From a virus, in the IMG/VR virus record IMGVR_UViG_3300025294_000209, positions 1 to 41,127 of that record: 41,127 bases of DNA; one strand, 5' to 3'. Below are positions 7,232 through 14,929 of this stretch, one piece after another. The position numbers and the translations under genes are program-made. Position 1 is the first letter of the stretch; every line of letters begins with the position of its first letter. The notes under the pieces are model-generated. The model was not told where the DNA came from, searched no databases, and saw only the letters and a list, made by a program, of their open reading frames with translations.

Positions 7232-9186
7232 AGGAGTGGCTCACGTCCTCCGAAATCGCGGCAGCTCGTCTGCCCGACCTGCCGCAGACCCGCCAGGGCA
7301 TGGAACTGATGATTGCCCAATTCGGCTGGCGCTCGACCGACAAGGCACGGACGCGCGCCGGTCGCGGCGGTGGCTTCGAGTATCACATATCGCTGTTGCC
7401 CTCGGCCGCACAGGTTCGGCTCCGGCACGCTCCGGATCCGGCCGGATGGGACGAGGCCCGCGCACGAAAGAACCTGCTTTGGTCGCGCTTCAACTCCCTC
7501 TCGAAGGCACAGAAAGCGGTCTGTGAAGAGCGCTTGAAGGTTATCAACCGAGTCGAGCAGCTCGCGCGCGATCGCGGTTTGAACCGCACAGCGGCCATCG
7601 CCGTCGCAACGCTCGACGCCAGCGTCCAGAAGTCCGCCTATTACGAGTGGCGCAAGGCCACCCAGGGCGTCGACCCGGAAGATTGGTTGGCCGCACTCGC
7701 GCCGAATACCGCGTCTGCTGACGGTGTCGTCGCGCAAGTCTCTGATTGCCACTCCGACGCCTGGGATTTCCTTAAGTCCGACTTCCTGCGCCCAGGTAAG
7801 CCTGGCTTTTCAGCGTGCTACCGCCGCATGATGGCAGCAGCCAAGAAACACGGCTGGTCGCCGATACCCTCTGAGCGCTCGCTTCGTCGCCGTATGGACG
7901 CTGACGTGCCGAAGGCGATCCAAGTCGCGACCCGCGAAGGTTCCGATCGCGCCAAGACGCTTTACCCCGCGCAGCGCCGAACCCGCTCGCACCTGCATGC
8001 GATGCAGGCCGTCAACATGGACGGTCACAAACTCGACCTATTCGTTCGGCTTCCAGGCCGCGACAAGCCGACCCGCCTTTATCTGGTCGGCATCCAGGAT
8101 CTCTATTCCGGTAAGATCCTCGCCTGGCGTCTTTCCGAAGCCGAGACTTGGGAAGTGGTGCGCCTGGTTGTCGGCGACATGGTCGAGCAGTTCGGCATCC
8201 CGGAGCGCATCTACCTCGACAACGGTCGGGCCTTCGCCTCGAAGAAGATTTCCGGCGGCACTAAGACCCGTTACCGCTTCAAGGTCCGGCCGGAAGATCC
8301 GCAAGGGCTGCTGACGGCTCTGCAGATCGAGACCCATTTCGTACTACCCAAATCCGGCCAGTCAAAGCCGGTCGAGCGCGCCTGGGGCGACTTCGCCGAG
8401 AACGTGTCAAAGCACCCTACTTGCGCTGGCGCTTATACCGGGAAGAACCCCAATGAGAAGCCGGAGGATTATGGCACCTCCGCGATAGACATTGCCGACC
8501 TCTCTCGCCTCATCACCGAGGAAGTGGCCGAGCACAATGCCCGCATAGGCCGCAGGACCGAGACCGCAAAGGGCCGAAGCTTTGACGAGACCTTTGCCGA
8601 AAGCATGCGACTGCCGACGACGATCGTTCGCCAGGCGACCGAAGCACAGCGTTTCCTTTGGCTTCTCGCATCCGAAGCGATCCGAACCCACAAGGGCAGC
8701 GGCGAAGTCCACTTCATGGGCAACCGCTACTGGAGCCGCGAACTCAACCAGTACATGGGCAAGCAGGTGACGATCCGGTTCGACCCGGATCACCTGACGA
8801 AGCCTATCAAGGTCTACGATCTCGCCAATCGCTTCATCTGCGATGCGGATTGTATTGCCGACACCGGCTTCGACAATCAGGACGCTGCACGCGAGCATGC
8901 CCGCAATCGCGCGGATTACCGCAAGGCGAATGCGGCCCTGGCGAAGGCGCACCGGAAGCTGTCGCCCATGGAACTCGGCGCAATTCTGGAAAAGGGACGC
9001 AAGGCCGAGCGGCCCGAGTCGGTCCGACCGACTGTCACCCGCATCTTCACCGGCAACCTCGCGACCGCGCCTGCAGAGGCGATCAGCGACGACGAGTTTT
9101 CCGACGTTTTCTCGAAAGCCCTTTCCCGCGTGTCAGGCGGGGCTTCGATCCTCCCATTCTCGAAAGGGAATACGGCCGAAAAGTAA
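7228..9186 (+). CDS. A: MuA-type DDE transposase
   Basis: The 652-residue product is close in length to Mu A (663). An N-terminal winged-helix region (EWLTSSEIAA to GFEYHISLLP) matches the Mu end/enhancer-binding modules. The RNase H-like catalytic core shows the triad D265 (NMDGHKLDLF), D331 (IYLDNGRAF) and E383 (KPVERAWGDF), nearly the same spacing as Mu D269, D336 and E392. A beta-barrel Mu-transpos_C region follows, near YWSRELNQYMGKQVTIRF. The C-terminal tail should contact the MuB ATPase and ClpX. It catalyses strand transfer for integration and replicative transposition. A strong ribosome site (AGGAGG) precedes ATG 7228. All catalytic residues are present. Confidence 0.95.
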   Translation: MKEWLTSSEIAAARLPDLPQTRQGMELMIAQFGWRSTDKARTRAGRGGGFEYHISLLPSAAQVRLRHAPDPAGWDEARARKNLLWSRFNSLSKAQKAVCEERLKVINRVEQLARDRGLNRTAAIAVATLDASVQKSAYYEWRKATQGVDPEDWLAALAPNTASADGVVAQVSDCHSDAWDFLKSDFLRPGKPGFSACYRRMMAAAKKHGWSPIPSERSLRRRMDADVPKAIQVATREGSDRAKTLYPAQRRTRSHLHAMQAVNMDGHKLDLFVRLPGRDKPTRLYLVGIQDLYSGKILAWRLSEAETWEVVRLVVGDMVEQFGIPERIYLDNGRAFASKKISGGTKTRYRFKVRPEDPQGLLTALQIETHFVLPKSGQSKPVERAWGDFAENVSKHPTCAGAYTGKNPNEKPEDYGTSAIDIADLSRLITEEVAEHNARIGRRTETAKGRSFDETFAESMRLPTTIVRQATEAQRFLWLLASEAIRTHKGSGEVHFMGNRYWSRELNQYMGKQVTIRFDPDHLTKPIKVYDLANRFICDADCIADTGFDNQDAAREHARNRADYRKANAALAKAHRKLSPMELGAILEKGRKAERPESVRPTVTRIFTGNLATAPAEAISDDEFSDVFSKALSRVSGGASILPFSKGNTAEK

Positions 9187-9245
9187 GGCGTCACGGCCGT
9201 CAGCATGAACCGAAATGTACTGAGTGCGGTTCCGACAAAAAAACA

Positions 9246-9268
9246 GGGCGGGAGTGCAAGTCCCGCCC
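9246..9268 (+). promoter_or_regulatory. Stem-loop between transposase and ATPase genes
   Basis: GGGCGGGA (9246-9253) pairs perfectly with TCCCGCCC (9261-9268) around a 7-base loop in the 124-base gap between the A and B genes. A smaller TGCCC/GGGCA dyad follows at 9276-9288. There is no T tract. It may tune the ratio of transposase to ATPase through RNA stability or partial termination, which is inference. Confidence 0.45.
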
Positions 9269-9310
9269 AACAATCTGCCCCTCAGGGCATCTGAACGAGG
9301 AACCTTTTAG

Positions 9311-10339
9311 ATGAATACACATGTGTCCACAAGTCCTGCAGCCGGCACCTGGGACCGGCCGACGCCATCGCAGGACTTCAAGGCAAAGCACTCCCACGAG
9401 GATGTTGCGGACTGGGAAGTGTTGAACGCCCGCGTTCGTGAGATCGCAGAAGCGAACAGCTTCACCAAAGCCGAAGCCGGCCGGCGCATCGGCATGTCAT
9501 CGGCGACCTTCAGCCAGTGGTTTTCTGGCACGTACATCGGCCGGATCGAACCCTTCAACCGGCAGGTTCGCAACTGGCTCGAAGCATTTGACGAGGGGGT
9601 GAGCCTTGCCGCCACCATCCCGCAGTCGCCTGACTTCATCAACACAAAGATCAGCCGCGAGATCTTCGAAACCCTGCACTGGGCGCAGATGACAGCGGAC
9701 ATGGTCATGATCACCGTCGGCGCCGGCATGGGCAAGACGGCGACCTGCCGGCGATACTCTGCCACCAGGCCGCACGTCTTTCATGTCACCATCAGCCCCC
9801 ACACCAAGACCGTTCACGGCATGCTTGTGGAGATCGCGGAAGAGATCGGCGTGCGTGAGGTGAACCCCGCGAAGCTGACGCGTGCGATCGGCGCCAGGCT
9901 TGCGCGAACTGGCGGCGGCACGCTGCTGATCGTCGACGAGGCGCAGAACCTCGTTGACGACGCCATCAACTAGCTCCGCCATTTCATGGACATCTACAAA
10001 TGCGGCATCGCCCTCGTCGGGAACGAGGAGGTTTACACCCGCTTCAACAAGTCCAGCGGCGGACCGAGCTACGCGCAGTTGAAGCGCCGTATCGGCAAGC
10101 GCCTAAAGCGCGCCACCCCTTACGTCGAAGACATCACCGCTTACATCGCCGCCTGGGGCGTGACCTCCGAGGACTGCGTGCAGTTCCTGACCGGCGTCGG
10201 CAAAAAGGGCGGCGCACTCGGCCAGATCGACAAGACCCTGAAGCTCGCCTTCATGGCCGCGATCGGCGCCGAGGAAGAATTGTCCCTGAAGCACCTGAAG
10301 GCAGCCTGGGCCAACCGCGACGTGGAGGATCTGCAGTGA
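9311..10339 (+). pseudogene. B: MuB-type transposition ATPase with in-frame amber codon
   Basis: The reading frame would give 342 residues. It has a N-terminal DNA-binding helix-turn-helix (TKAEAGRRIGMSSATFSQWF), Walker A GAGMGKT (137-143), Walker B TLLIVDEAQ with D209 and E210, then MuB-like sensor and C-terminal parts. Codon 221 is TAG (9971-9973) in the context DDAIN-stop-LRHFMDIYKCG. The same frame continues without another stop to 10339. A single C-to-T change from CAG (Gln) explains it. MuB selects and delivers target DNA and activates MuA (known). A 220-residue product would lack the rest of the AAA+ core, so replicative transposition should be impaired unless the stop is suppressed or is a sequencing error. 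The downstream ATG at 9986 has no ribosome site. Confidence 0.85.
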
Positions 10340-10641
10340 GCAGCATCCTCGACAAAACCGCCAGCATCGCGATCCGCGAGCTGCAGGCCGAGATCCAGGC
10401 GCACGCCACCAGCGGCACTGCGCTTCCAGTTACACACCTCCGCCTGGTCGTCGATCAACTGCGCACGATCGGCTCTCTCGTCGACCTGATGGAACAGGAA
10501 CTCGCGGTGCATCGTCTCGGCGAACAGGGCCGGGCCGCGTTCAGCGTTATTGAGGCTGCGGCCGGCGAGCTGCTCGAAGGACCGGCGCGGATGGAGGACG
10601 GAAACGTCCTTCATCTCGATTTCGGCGGGAGGAAGCCATGA
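10336..10641 (+). CDS. Hypothetical early phage protein, 101 residues
   Basis: Starts at GTG 10336, overlapping the stop of the ATPase frame (GTGA), so translation is probably coupled to full-length reading of that gene. The product is mostly helical (KTASIAIRELQAEIQAHA, then VTHLRLVVDQLRTIGSLVDL), with no signal or membrane segment. I do not recognise the family. The position between MuB and Gam is where Mu-like phages carry small non-essential early genes. The amber codon upstream could reduce its expression by polarity. Confidence 0.6.
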   Translation: MSSILDKTASIAIRELQAEIQAHATSGTALPVTHLRLVVDQLRTIGSLVDLMEQELAVHRLGEQGRAAFSVIEAAAGELLEGPARMEDGNVLHLDFGGRKP

Positions 10642-10922
10642 AGGTCTTTCCTCCCCAGGCGTCCGACCTGGCCGATGTCATCTATTGCCAGTTCTTGCCC
10701 TACGCGAACGTTGGAGTAGAGCTCGCGCCCAAGGCAGTCGCCTCTCTCCTCAAGAACCTGCTGACGATCCGGGCCTTGGCCCGTGAGCAGGAAGAGGAAA
10801 TGCGCATCTTGGAGCTGCGGCTCGTCGCAATCGGTCAGGTGCAAACCGTGTCCGAAGCGGCCGGCGACAACGTGGTGCGGTTCCCGCTGTGCCGCGTGCC
10901 TTCGGAAAACACACCAAGCTGA
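10638..10922 (+). CDS. Hypothetical early phage protein, 94 residues
   Basis: The ATG overlaps the preceding stop (ATGA at 10638-10641), with GGGAGGAAG as a strong ribosome site inside the previous gene. The product contains a leucine-rich helical centre (LLKNLLTIRALAREQEEEM) and a short basic/hydrophobic tail. There is no recognisable domain, signal or membrane segment. It is probably an accessory early protein of the transposition operon. Confidence 0.6.
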   Translation: MKVFPPQASDLADVIYCQFLPYANVGVELAPKAVASLLKNLLTIRALAREQEEEMRILELRLVAIGQVQTVSEAAGDNVVRFPLCRVPSENTPS

Positions 10923-10963
10923 ACAGCCCCCTCCTCCTCAGTGCTTAAAGGAACCTTTCGATT

Positions 10964-11503
10964 ATGGCCAAGACAGCCAGAACTAAAACGACCGCCGCCA
11001 ATCTTCCTGTTCCGCAGGACAGGAACGAAGCTGCAGCAACTGTGTCGGCGATCGGTGAGCTGACGCGTCAACTCACCCGCATGGAAACGGACATGAACGA
11101 TGCAATCTCGGCGGTCAAGGAACTCTATGAAGCCAAGGCCGCGCCGGTAAAGCTCGCGATCGCTGAGAAGACAGACGGGCTCTCCATCTGGGCTGAGGCC
11201 AACCGGGCGAAGCTAACAGGCGGAGAGAAGACGAAGACCGTTGATCTCGGCACCGGCGTCCTACGCTGGCGCCTGCGCCCGCCGTCAGTAAGCATCTCGA
11301 AGGTCACGGACACTCTTGAACGCATCCGCGCGCTCGGCCTCCTGCAATTCATCCGCATCAAGGAGGAAATCGACAAAGAGGCGATGCTGCGCGAGCCCGA
11401 TCTGGCCCGGACCATCGCCGGCGTCCGGATCGGTTCGCCAGGCGAGGATTTTATCGTCGAGACCTTTGAAGCTCAGTTGTCTTCCGATGTAGCAGGGGCA
11501 TGA
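10964..11503 (+). CDS. gam: Mu Gam-like host-nuclease inhibitor
   Basis: The 179-residue product has the Mu Gam layout. A long N-terminal helix (AAATVSAIGELTRQLTRMET to YEAKAAPVKLAIAEKTDGL) is followed by a strand region with VDLGTGVLRWRLRPPSVSI and a C-terminal helix with FIRIKEEIDKEAML. Gam dimers are Ku-like. They bind double-stranded DNA ends and protect them from RecBCD/AddAB exonucleases during phage development (known). The gene has a good AAAGGAACC ribosome site 11 bases before ATG 10964. It is the last rightward gene before the inverted membrane-protein pair. Confidence 0.85.
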   Translation: MAKTARTKTTAANLPVPQDRNEAAATVSAIGELTRQLTRMETDMNDAISAVKELYEAKAAPVKLAIAEKTDGLSIWAEANRAKLTGGEKTKTVDLGTGVLRWRLRPPSVSISKVTDTLERIRALGLLQFIRIKEEIDKEAMLREPDLARTIAGVRIGSPGEDFIVETFEAQLSSDVAGA

Positions 11504-11508
11504 CTATG

Positions 11509-12243
11509 CTACAGGTCTATCTGATACATCTTGGCAACGCGCTCCATATCCCGCAAAACGACCGGAAGAACGTTCACGCAGTAATCCACGTAGCCGTCGA
11601 TGTTGTGAGGCCCACCCTCCTCCAACCAGTCGTCAAATACAAAATCGGGTTCGAACTCCTTGCCGTAGTATTTTTGAGCCGTTTGTATGTCGTCGGCAAC
11701 GAAAGACGTGCGCTTCCTCAGGTCCCAGATCGCGTACATGAGCTGGCCACCAAACAGCGTCTCCCCTTCTTTAAAGTGCGGCAAATCAAGGATGCTGCTG
11801 ATCCTCGCGTAAATGATCACAATTCTGAAAACGTAATCCCGAAAAAGCACCTCAGCCACCTCTCCGGTTTCGTCTTCCGTTGGCTGCCTTTTCACCTGGG
11901 TAGCCCTTGCGTACGAGAGGCAGTCACGCAGTTCACCGTGTTGTGGTGTCAATGCCCGCTCCAGCTTCAACCTGTCCGATCGTGTAGCGAGTTCCATCGC
12001 CTGGTTGTGCCGAATGCTCGCCTTTTCGTCGGCCACCTGCATCGTTCGGACGGTCCACCATGCGGCAGCCAACGCGAGGACGCCGGTTATCAGCGTTTGA
12101 AAATCGTACAAAATATTACGGACAACGCTGCCGCCCGTCGTGCCTTGGACCACTCGGGGCTCCCCCGTAAAAATCAAGACGAAAACGGCGGTCACGATTA
12201 CGACCGCGAGCGCCGTCAAAAACGCCCTATAACCAACGGACAT
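11509..12243 (-). CDS. Two-helix membrane protein, second of a paralogous pair
   Basis: The 244-residue product has two N-terminal membrane helices (FLTALAVVIVTAVFVLIF and LITGVLALAAAWWTVRTM). A charged cytoplasmic domain of about 180 residues follows, with no recognised motif. The segment from the second helix through DRLKLERAL aligns well with YVTVAQMRATDELAEKRHHE and DYLKLHRAF of the next gene, so the two are diverged duplicates. The pair is leftward, against the early operon, and its 3' end almost touches Gam. ATG 12243 was chosen; GTG 12255 is an alternative. The opposite-strand long ORF is a shadow. The cassette looks like cargo. An effector or superinfection-exclusion role is inference only. 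Confidence 0.7.
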   Translation of the reverse strand: MSVGYRAFLTALAVVIVTAVFVLIFTGEPRVVQGTTGGSVVRNILYDFQTLITGVLALAAAWWTVRTMQVADEKASIRHNQAMELATRSDRLKLERALTPQHGELRDCLSYARATQVKRQPTEDETGEVAEVLFRDYVFRIVIIYARISSILDLPHFKEGETLFGGQLMYAIWDLRKRTSFVADDIQTAQKYYGKEFEPDFVFDDWLEEGGPHNIDGYVDYCVNVLPVVLRDMERVAKMYQIDL

Positions 12244-12270
12244 TCCATCACCCACAAGACAATCAACCGA

Positions 12271-13041
12271 TCAAGCTTGGCCCAAACCACCGCGGCCATA
12301 GGCTTTGAGCAGTTGCTCCAGTGCCCGGTGATAGTCGTTTACGGCGGCCTTAAACGAGTCGAAGACATCATAGATTGCCGAGGCATTCAGCTCATTCAGC
12401 GCTGCTTCCCTCCGCAGTTTCGAATAATCGTCATCATAGTCTCGGCTAGCTCGGAAATAGGAAACCGCAGCGGTCAAACTTTGGCAGCCCTTCACAAAAA
12501 GAAGACCAGCGTCTTCGGCCTCTTTCTTAAGCCGTACAAGGCGAGCATCGAAAAGGTCGCTGACATCCTCGGGCATCGAATGCAGAAAATTGCGGTTGTA
12601 AGAACGCACCGCATCCTCCACCTCGTCAAACAGAACCAGGAGTTGAAGCGCTTTTTCGCTAGCAGCTTTCACATCGTCCGCGTCGGCAACGTCATTTGGC
12701 GGCAGCGTCAAACTGACAACGTTGTCATGGAACCGCCTGTGCTCCCCGAATGCCCGGTGCAGCTTCAGGTAATCTGCTCGAACACTAACCCCGAACAGTT
12801 CGTGGTGTCGTTTTTCCGCCAATTCATCGGTTGCTCTCATTTGAGCAACCGTGACGTAGGCCGCGATCATTGCCGCCAAACCTCCGATCAGGCTTTGGTA
12901 ACGAATGACCCAGTCGCTGGGAGATTGCGTGGCAGGATCGGACACAGTCGCGGCCAGGATCGCGACTGCGACAACCACAATGCATGCGGCCAAAAAGGGT
13001 GGAACCGCAGGTTTATTTTCCGGAGGCAGCTTGCTCATCAT
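12271..13041 (-). CDS. Two-helix membrane protein, first of a paralogous pair
   Basis: The 256-residue product has two membrane helices (FLAACIVVVAVAILAATV and SLIGGLAAMIAAYVTVAQM). A long helical cytoplasmic region follows, including EKALQLLVLFDEVEDAVRSY and AVNDYHRALEQLLKAYG. It precedes its paralogue by 27 bases in the same leftward direction, so both form one operon. I chose ATG 13041; ATG 13038 is adjacent, and a GTG at 13125 would add 28 residues. The promoter must lie near 13045-13150, facing the start of the GemA gene. Lower GC than neighbouring phage genes suggests recent acquisition. I do not recognise a named family. Confidence 0.7.
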   Translation of the reverse strand: MMSKLPPENKPAVPPFLAACIVVVAVAILAATVSDPATQSPSDWVIRYQSLIGGLAAMIAAYVTVAQMRATDELAEKRHHELFGVSVRADYLKLHRAFGEHRRFHDNVVSLTLPPNDVADADDVKAASEKALQLLVLFDEVEDAVRSYNRNFLHSMPEDVSDLFDARLVRLKKEAEDAGLLFVKGCQSLTAAVSYFRASRDYDDDYSKLRREAALNELNASAIYDVFDSFKAAVNDYHRALEQLLKAYGRGGLGQA

Positions 13042-13151
13042 AGCGGCATATCGGGCATCAAAATGATTCGGCGCAAGCCTGGGTGGCGATGCCAGGTAGC
13101 AGGTAGCACTGAGATCCACCGCCACTTAGAGTTCAAGAAGGGTGGTGTTCG

Positions 13152-13790
13152 GTGAACCAGTACATCGTAGCCATCCAAGTCGCCAAAAAGAAGCTCGGCC
13201 TGGACGAGGATACCTACCGTGCCAAGCTGAAAAACGTCACCGGCAAGACATCCACCAAGGACATGACGGACGAAGAACGGCAGAAGGTTCTGACGGTGTT
13301 TCGCAACGAAGGCTTCAAGCCGGCGCCGAGTGCGCCTCGGCCGAACGGTCGTGCCAAGATCACCGGTCGCTTTGCCGGCAAGCTGCAGGCGCTCTGGATC
13401 GCCTGCTACAACCTCGGCATCGTCGCGAACCGCGACGATGCCGCCCTCCTCGCCTTCGTCAAGCGCCAGACCGGCATCGATCATGTCCGCTTCCTGAAAT
13501 TCAGCGATGACGCGCAGAAAGCGATCGAAGCCCTGAAGGCCTGGATGGCCCGAGAGGGCGGCGTCGTCTGGACGAACATTGACGCACTCGCGGACTATGA
13601 CCGTGCTGATGGGTACAAGATCGCCTGGGCACAATGGCGCAAGCTCTATCGCCCGTCGACCAGCAGCTCGGCATTTCGCGCGGCCGTCCTGGAGTTGACT
13701 GGCGTCCCGGTTGACCGCTGCACTCCCAACAACTGGATCGCCGTCATGAACGAACTCGGCCGGCGCATCCGCGCAAAGGCGGGTGCGTGA
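13152..13790 (+). CDS. gemA: GemA/gp16-like regulatory protein
   Basis: The 212-residue product matches the Mu gp16/GemA family. It has an N-terminal IVAIQVAKKKLGLDEDTYRA motif, KTSTKDMTDEERQKVLTVFR, then KLQALWIACYNLGIVANRDD and ALLAFVKRQTGIDHVRFL, followed by EGGVVWTN and a C-terminal extension. In Mu this early protein modulates host gene expression and DNA topology (known, not well defined). It resumes the rightward early operon after the inverted cassette. The start is GTG 13152; the upstream AAGAAGGGTGG serves as ribosome site. Its stop overlaps the next ATG by one base. Confidence 0.85.
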   Translation: MNQYIVAIQVAKKKLGLDEDTYRAKLKNVTGKTSTKDMTDEERQKVLTVFRNEGFKPAPSAPRPNGRAKITGRFAGKLQALWIACYNLGIVANRDDAALLAFVKRQTGIDHVRFLKFSDDAQKAIEALKAWMAREGGVVWTNIDALADYDRADGYKIAWAQWRKLYRPSTSSSAFRAAVLELTGVPVDRCTPNNWIAVMNELGRRIRAKAGA

Positions 13791-14221
13791 TGGTGGCCTA
13801 TAGCTTCAAACCCTTTTTCGAGCCGCAGGTCGCGACCGGCATTAAACTGCAGACGGTTCGCGGCCAGCGCCGCCGGCACGCGCGGCCTGGCGAAGCGTTG
13901 CAGCTCTATGTCGGGCTGCGGACGCGGTTCTGTCGCAAGATCGTCACCCCGGATCCGATCTGCACCGACACACTGCCGATTGTCATCGAGACGAGCAGCC
14001 TGATCGACAGCATCATCGCTGCCATCGACATCAACGGCCGGCAGCTCCACCGCGACGAGATCGAAGAATTTGCCCGTGCCGATGGTTTCGCTCCGGAACA
14101 TATCAACGGCGTGGCGATCGACATGCACGGCAAGACGGCGCGGGAAAACATGGGCGCCTTCTGGCAAGCCAACCATCCGATCGGCCGCTTCTCCGGCGAG
14201 CTGATCAAGTGGACGCCGTGA
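13790..14221 (+). CDS. ASCH-domain protein
   Basis: The 143-residue product fits the ASCH fold. It has the N-terminal YSFKPFFEPQVATGIKLQTV strand-helix-strand with the G-x-K-x-x-T-R-like box (TGIKLQTVR). Next come RPGEALQLYVG, RTRFCRKI, and late ADGF and FSGELIKW elements. ASCH domains bind RNA or modified nucleosides and occur in many phages, sometimes as regulators or ribonuclease-like enzymes (known). The ATG at 13790 overlaps the preceding stop. It sits between GemA and the Mor-like activator, so it belongs to the early/middle operon. The exact ligand is unknown. Confidence 0.6.
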   Translation: MVAYSFKPFFEPQVATGIKLQTVRGQRRRHARPGEALQLYVGLRTRFCRKIVTPDPICTDTLPIVIETSSLIDSIIAAIDINGRQLHRDEIEEFARADGFAPEHINGVAIDMHGKTARENMGAFWQANHPIGRFSGELIKWTP

Positions 14222-14231
14222 GAGGCATGAG

Positions 14232-14432
14232 ATGCACAGCGCCGCGCCCCTCCCGCTTTTCACATGGCAAGAGGACGCGGCGCTCGGCCGGCTGCAGGCC
14301 GAACGGGCGGAGCTTAACCGGCGGATCGCGGCCCTCCCGAAAATGAGCCACCGGCGCGTGGCACTCACCGAACGAATGAAGACATTGACCGCACAAGAGC
14401 TGAAGCTCTCGCTTGCTGGTCGCGAGGATTGA
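14232..14432 (+). CDS. Small coiled-coil protein
   Basis: This 66-residue ORF has a good ribosome site (GAGAGG) and lies ten bases after the ASCH gene. The product is a single charged helix: AALGRLQAERAELNRRIAAL, then RRVALTERMKTLTAQELKL. There is no recognised domain. Small helical proteins of this kind commonly precede the middle-gene activator in Mu-like phages; the function is unknown. Confidence 0.6.
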   Translation: MHSAAPLPLFTWQEDAALGRLQAERAELNRRIAALPKMSHRRVALTERMKTLTAQELKLSLAGRED

Positions 14433-14433
14433 A

Positions 14434-14814
14434 ATGACCGACACGGCAACCACCAACACGCCAAAGCCACCGGCAAACCTCGCGCCCTATGTCGAGGCGA
14501 TCGGCGCGGATGACGCGGCCCGGCTCTTCCTCGCACTCGGCGGAACGATCATCTATCTGCCGAAGGATAGGGCCACCGCCCGCAGCCGTGCGGCGCAGGT
14601 AATTGGAGCCCGCAAGGTCGAGGCGCTTGCCGCCAGGCTCGGAGTGGATTACGTAAAGGTGCCGCTCGCCAAGACTTGGATAGCCGAGCTGATGTTCGCC
14701 CAGGGCGAAAGCATCGCCGAGATTGCCCGCACGGTCCGGTCAGACGTGTCGACGGTACGCCGGTGGCTCGGCCCCTCCAATGGCGAGCGGCAGATGGACC
14801 TTTTCCCCGCATAA
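14434..14814 (+). CDS. Mor-like activator of middle/late transcription
   Basis: The 126-residue product resembles the Mor/C activator family of Mu. An N-terminal dimerisation region has ARLFLALGGTIIYLPKD and ARLGVDYVKVPLAKTW. A C-terminal helix-turn-helix follows, WIAELMFAQGESIAEIARTV then SDVSTVRRWLG. In Mu, Mor activates the middle promoter and C the late promoters (known). Here only one such gene is seen, directly ahead of the lysis/packaging block. It may therefore drive the late operon starting near 14930. The start is ATG 14434, one base after the previous stop. Confidence 0.7.
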   Translation: MTDTATTNTPKPPANLAPYVEAIGADDAARLFLALGGTIIYLPKDRATARSRAAQVIGARKVEALAARLGVDYVKVPLAKTWIAELMFAQGESIAEIARTVRSDVSTVRRWLGPSNGERQMDLFPA

Positions 14815-14834
14815 CGCAAATCACTGACTCAGCT

Positions 14835-14853
14835 GCGTCCATGAACAGGACGC
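14835..14853. promoter_or_regulatory. Dyad upstream of the late operon
   Basis: GCGTCC (14835-14840) and GGACGC (14848-14853) form a dyad with a 7-base centre in the gap after the Mor-like gene. CTGACA at 14861-14866 could be a -35-like element, but no -10 stands at the usual distance. A weak promoter helped by an activator bound at this dyad is plausible. Confidence 0.35.
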
Positions 14854-14882
14854 GGCAACCCTGACATTTTGAGCCCTATCCA

Positions 14883-14905
14883 CGGCGCGCCACAACGGCG
14901 CGCCG
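14883..14905 (+). terminator. GC-rich hairpin before the late operon
   Basis: CGGCGCGCC (14883-14891) pairs with GGCGCGCCG (14897-14905) around a short loop. Each arm contains an 8-bp self-complementary core. No T run follows, so it may be a weak terminator for the early transcript or a structured leader of the late transcript. The endolysin ribosome site (ATCGGAGG) starts a few bases later. Confidence 0.5.
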
Positions 14906-14929
14906 CTTGCATCGGAGGCGGGCTCAATC

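Noticed and set aside
11500-13155. A 551-codon rightward ORF opposite the membrane-protein pair
   Set aside because: It is the antisense shadow of two leftward genes that have clear membrane helices and are similar to each other; its own translation has no domain character.
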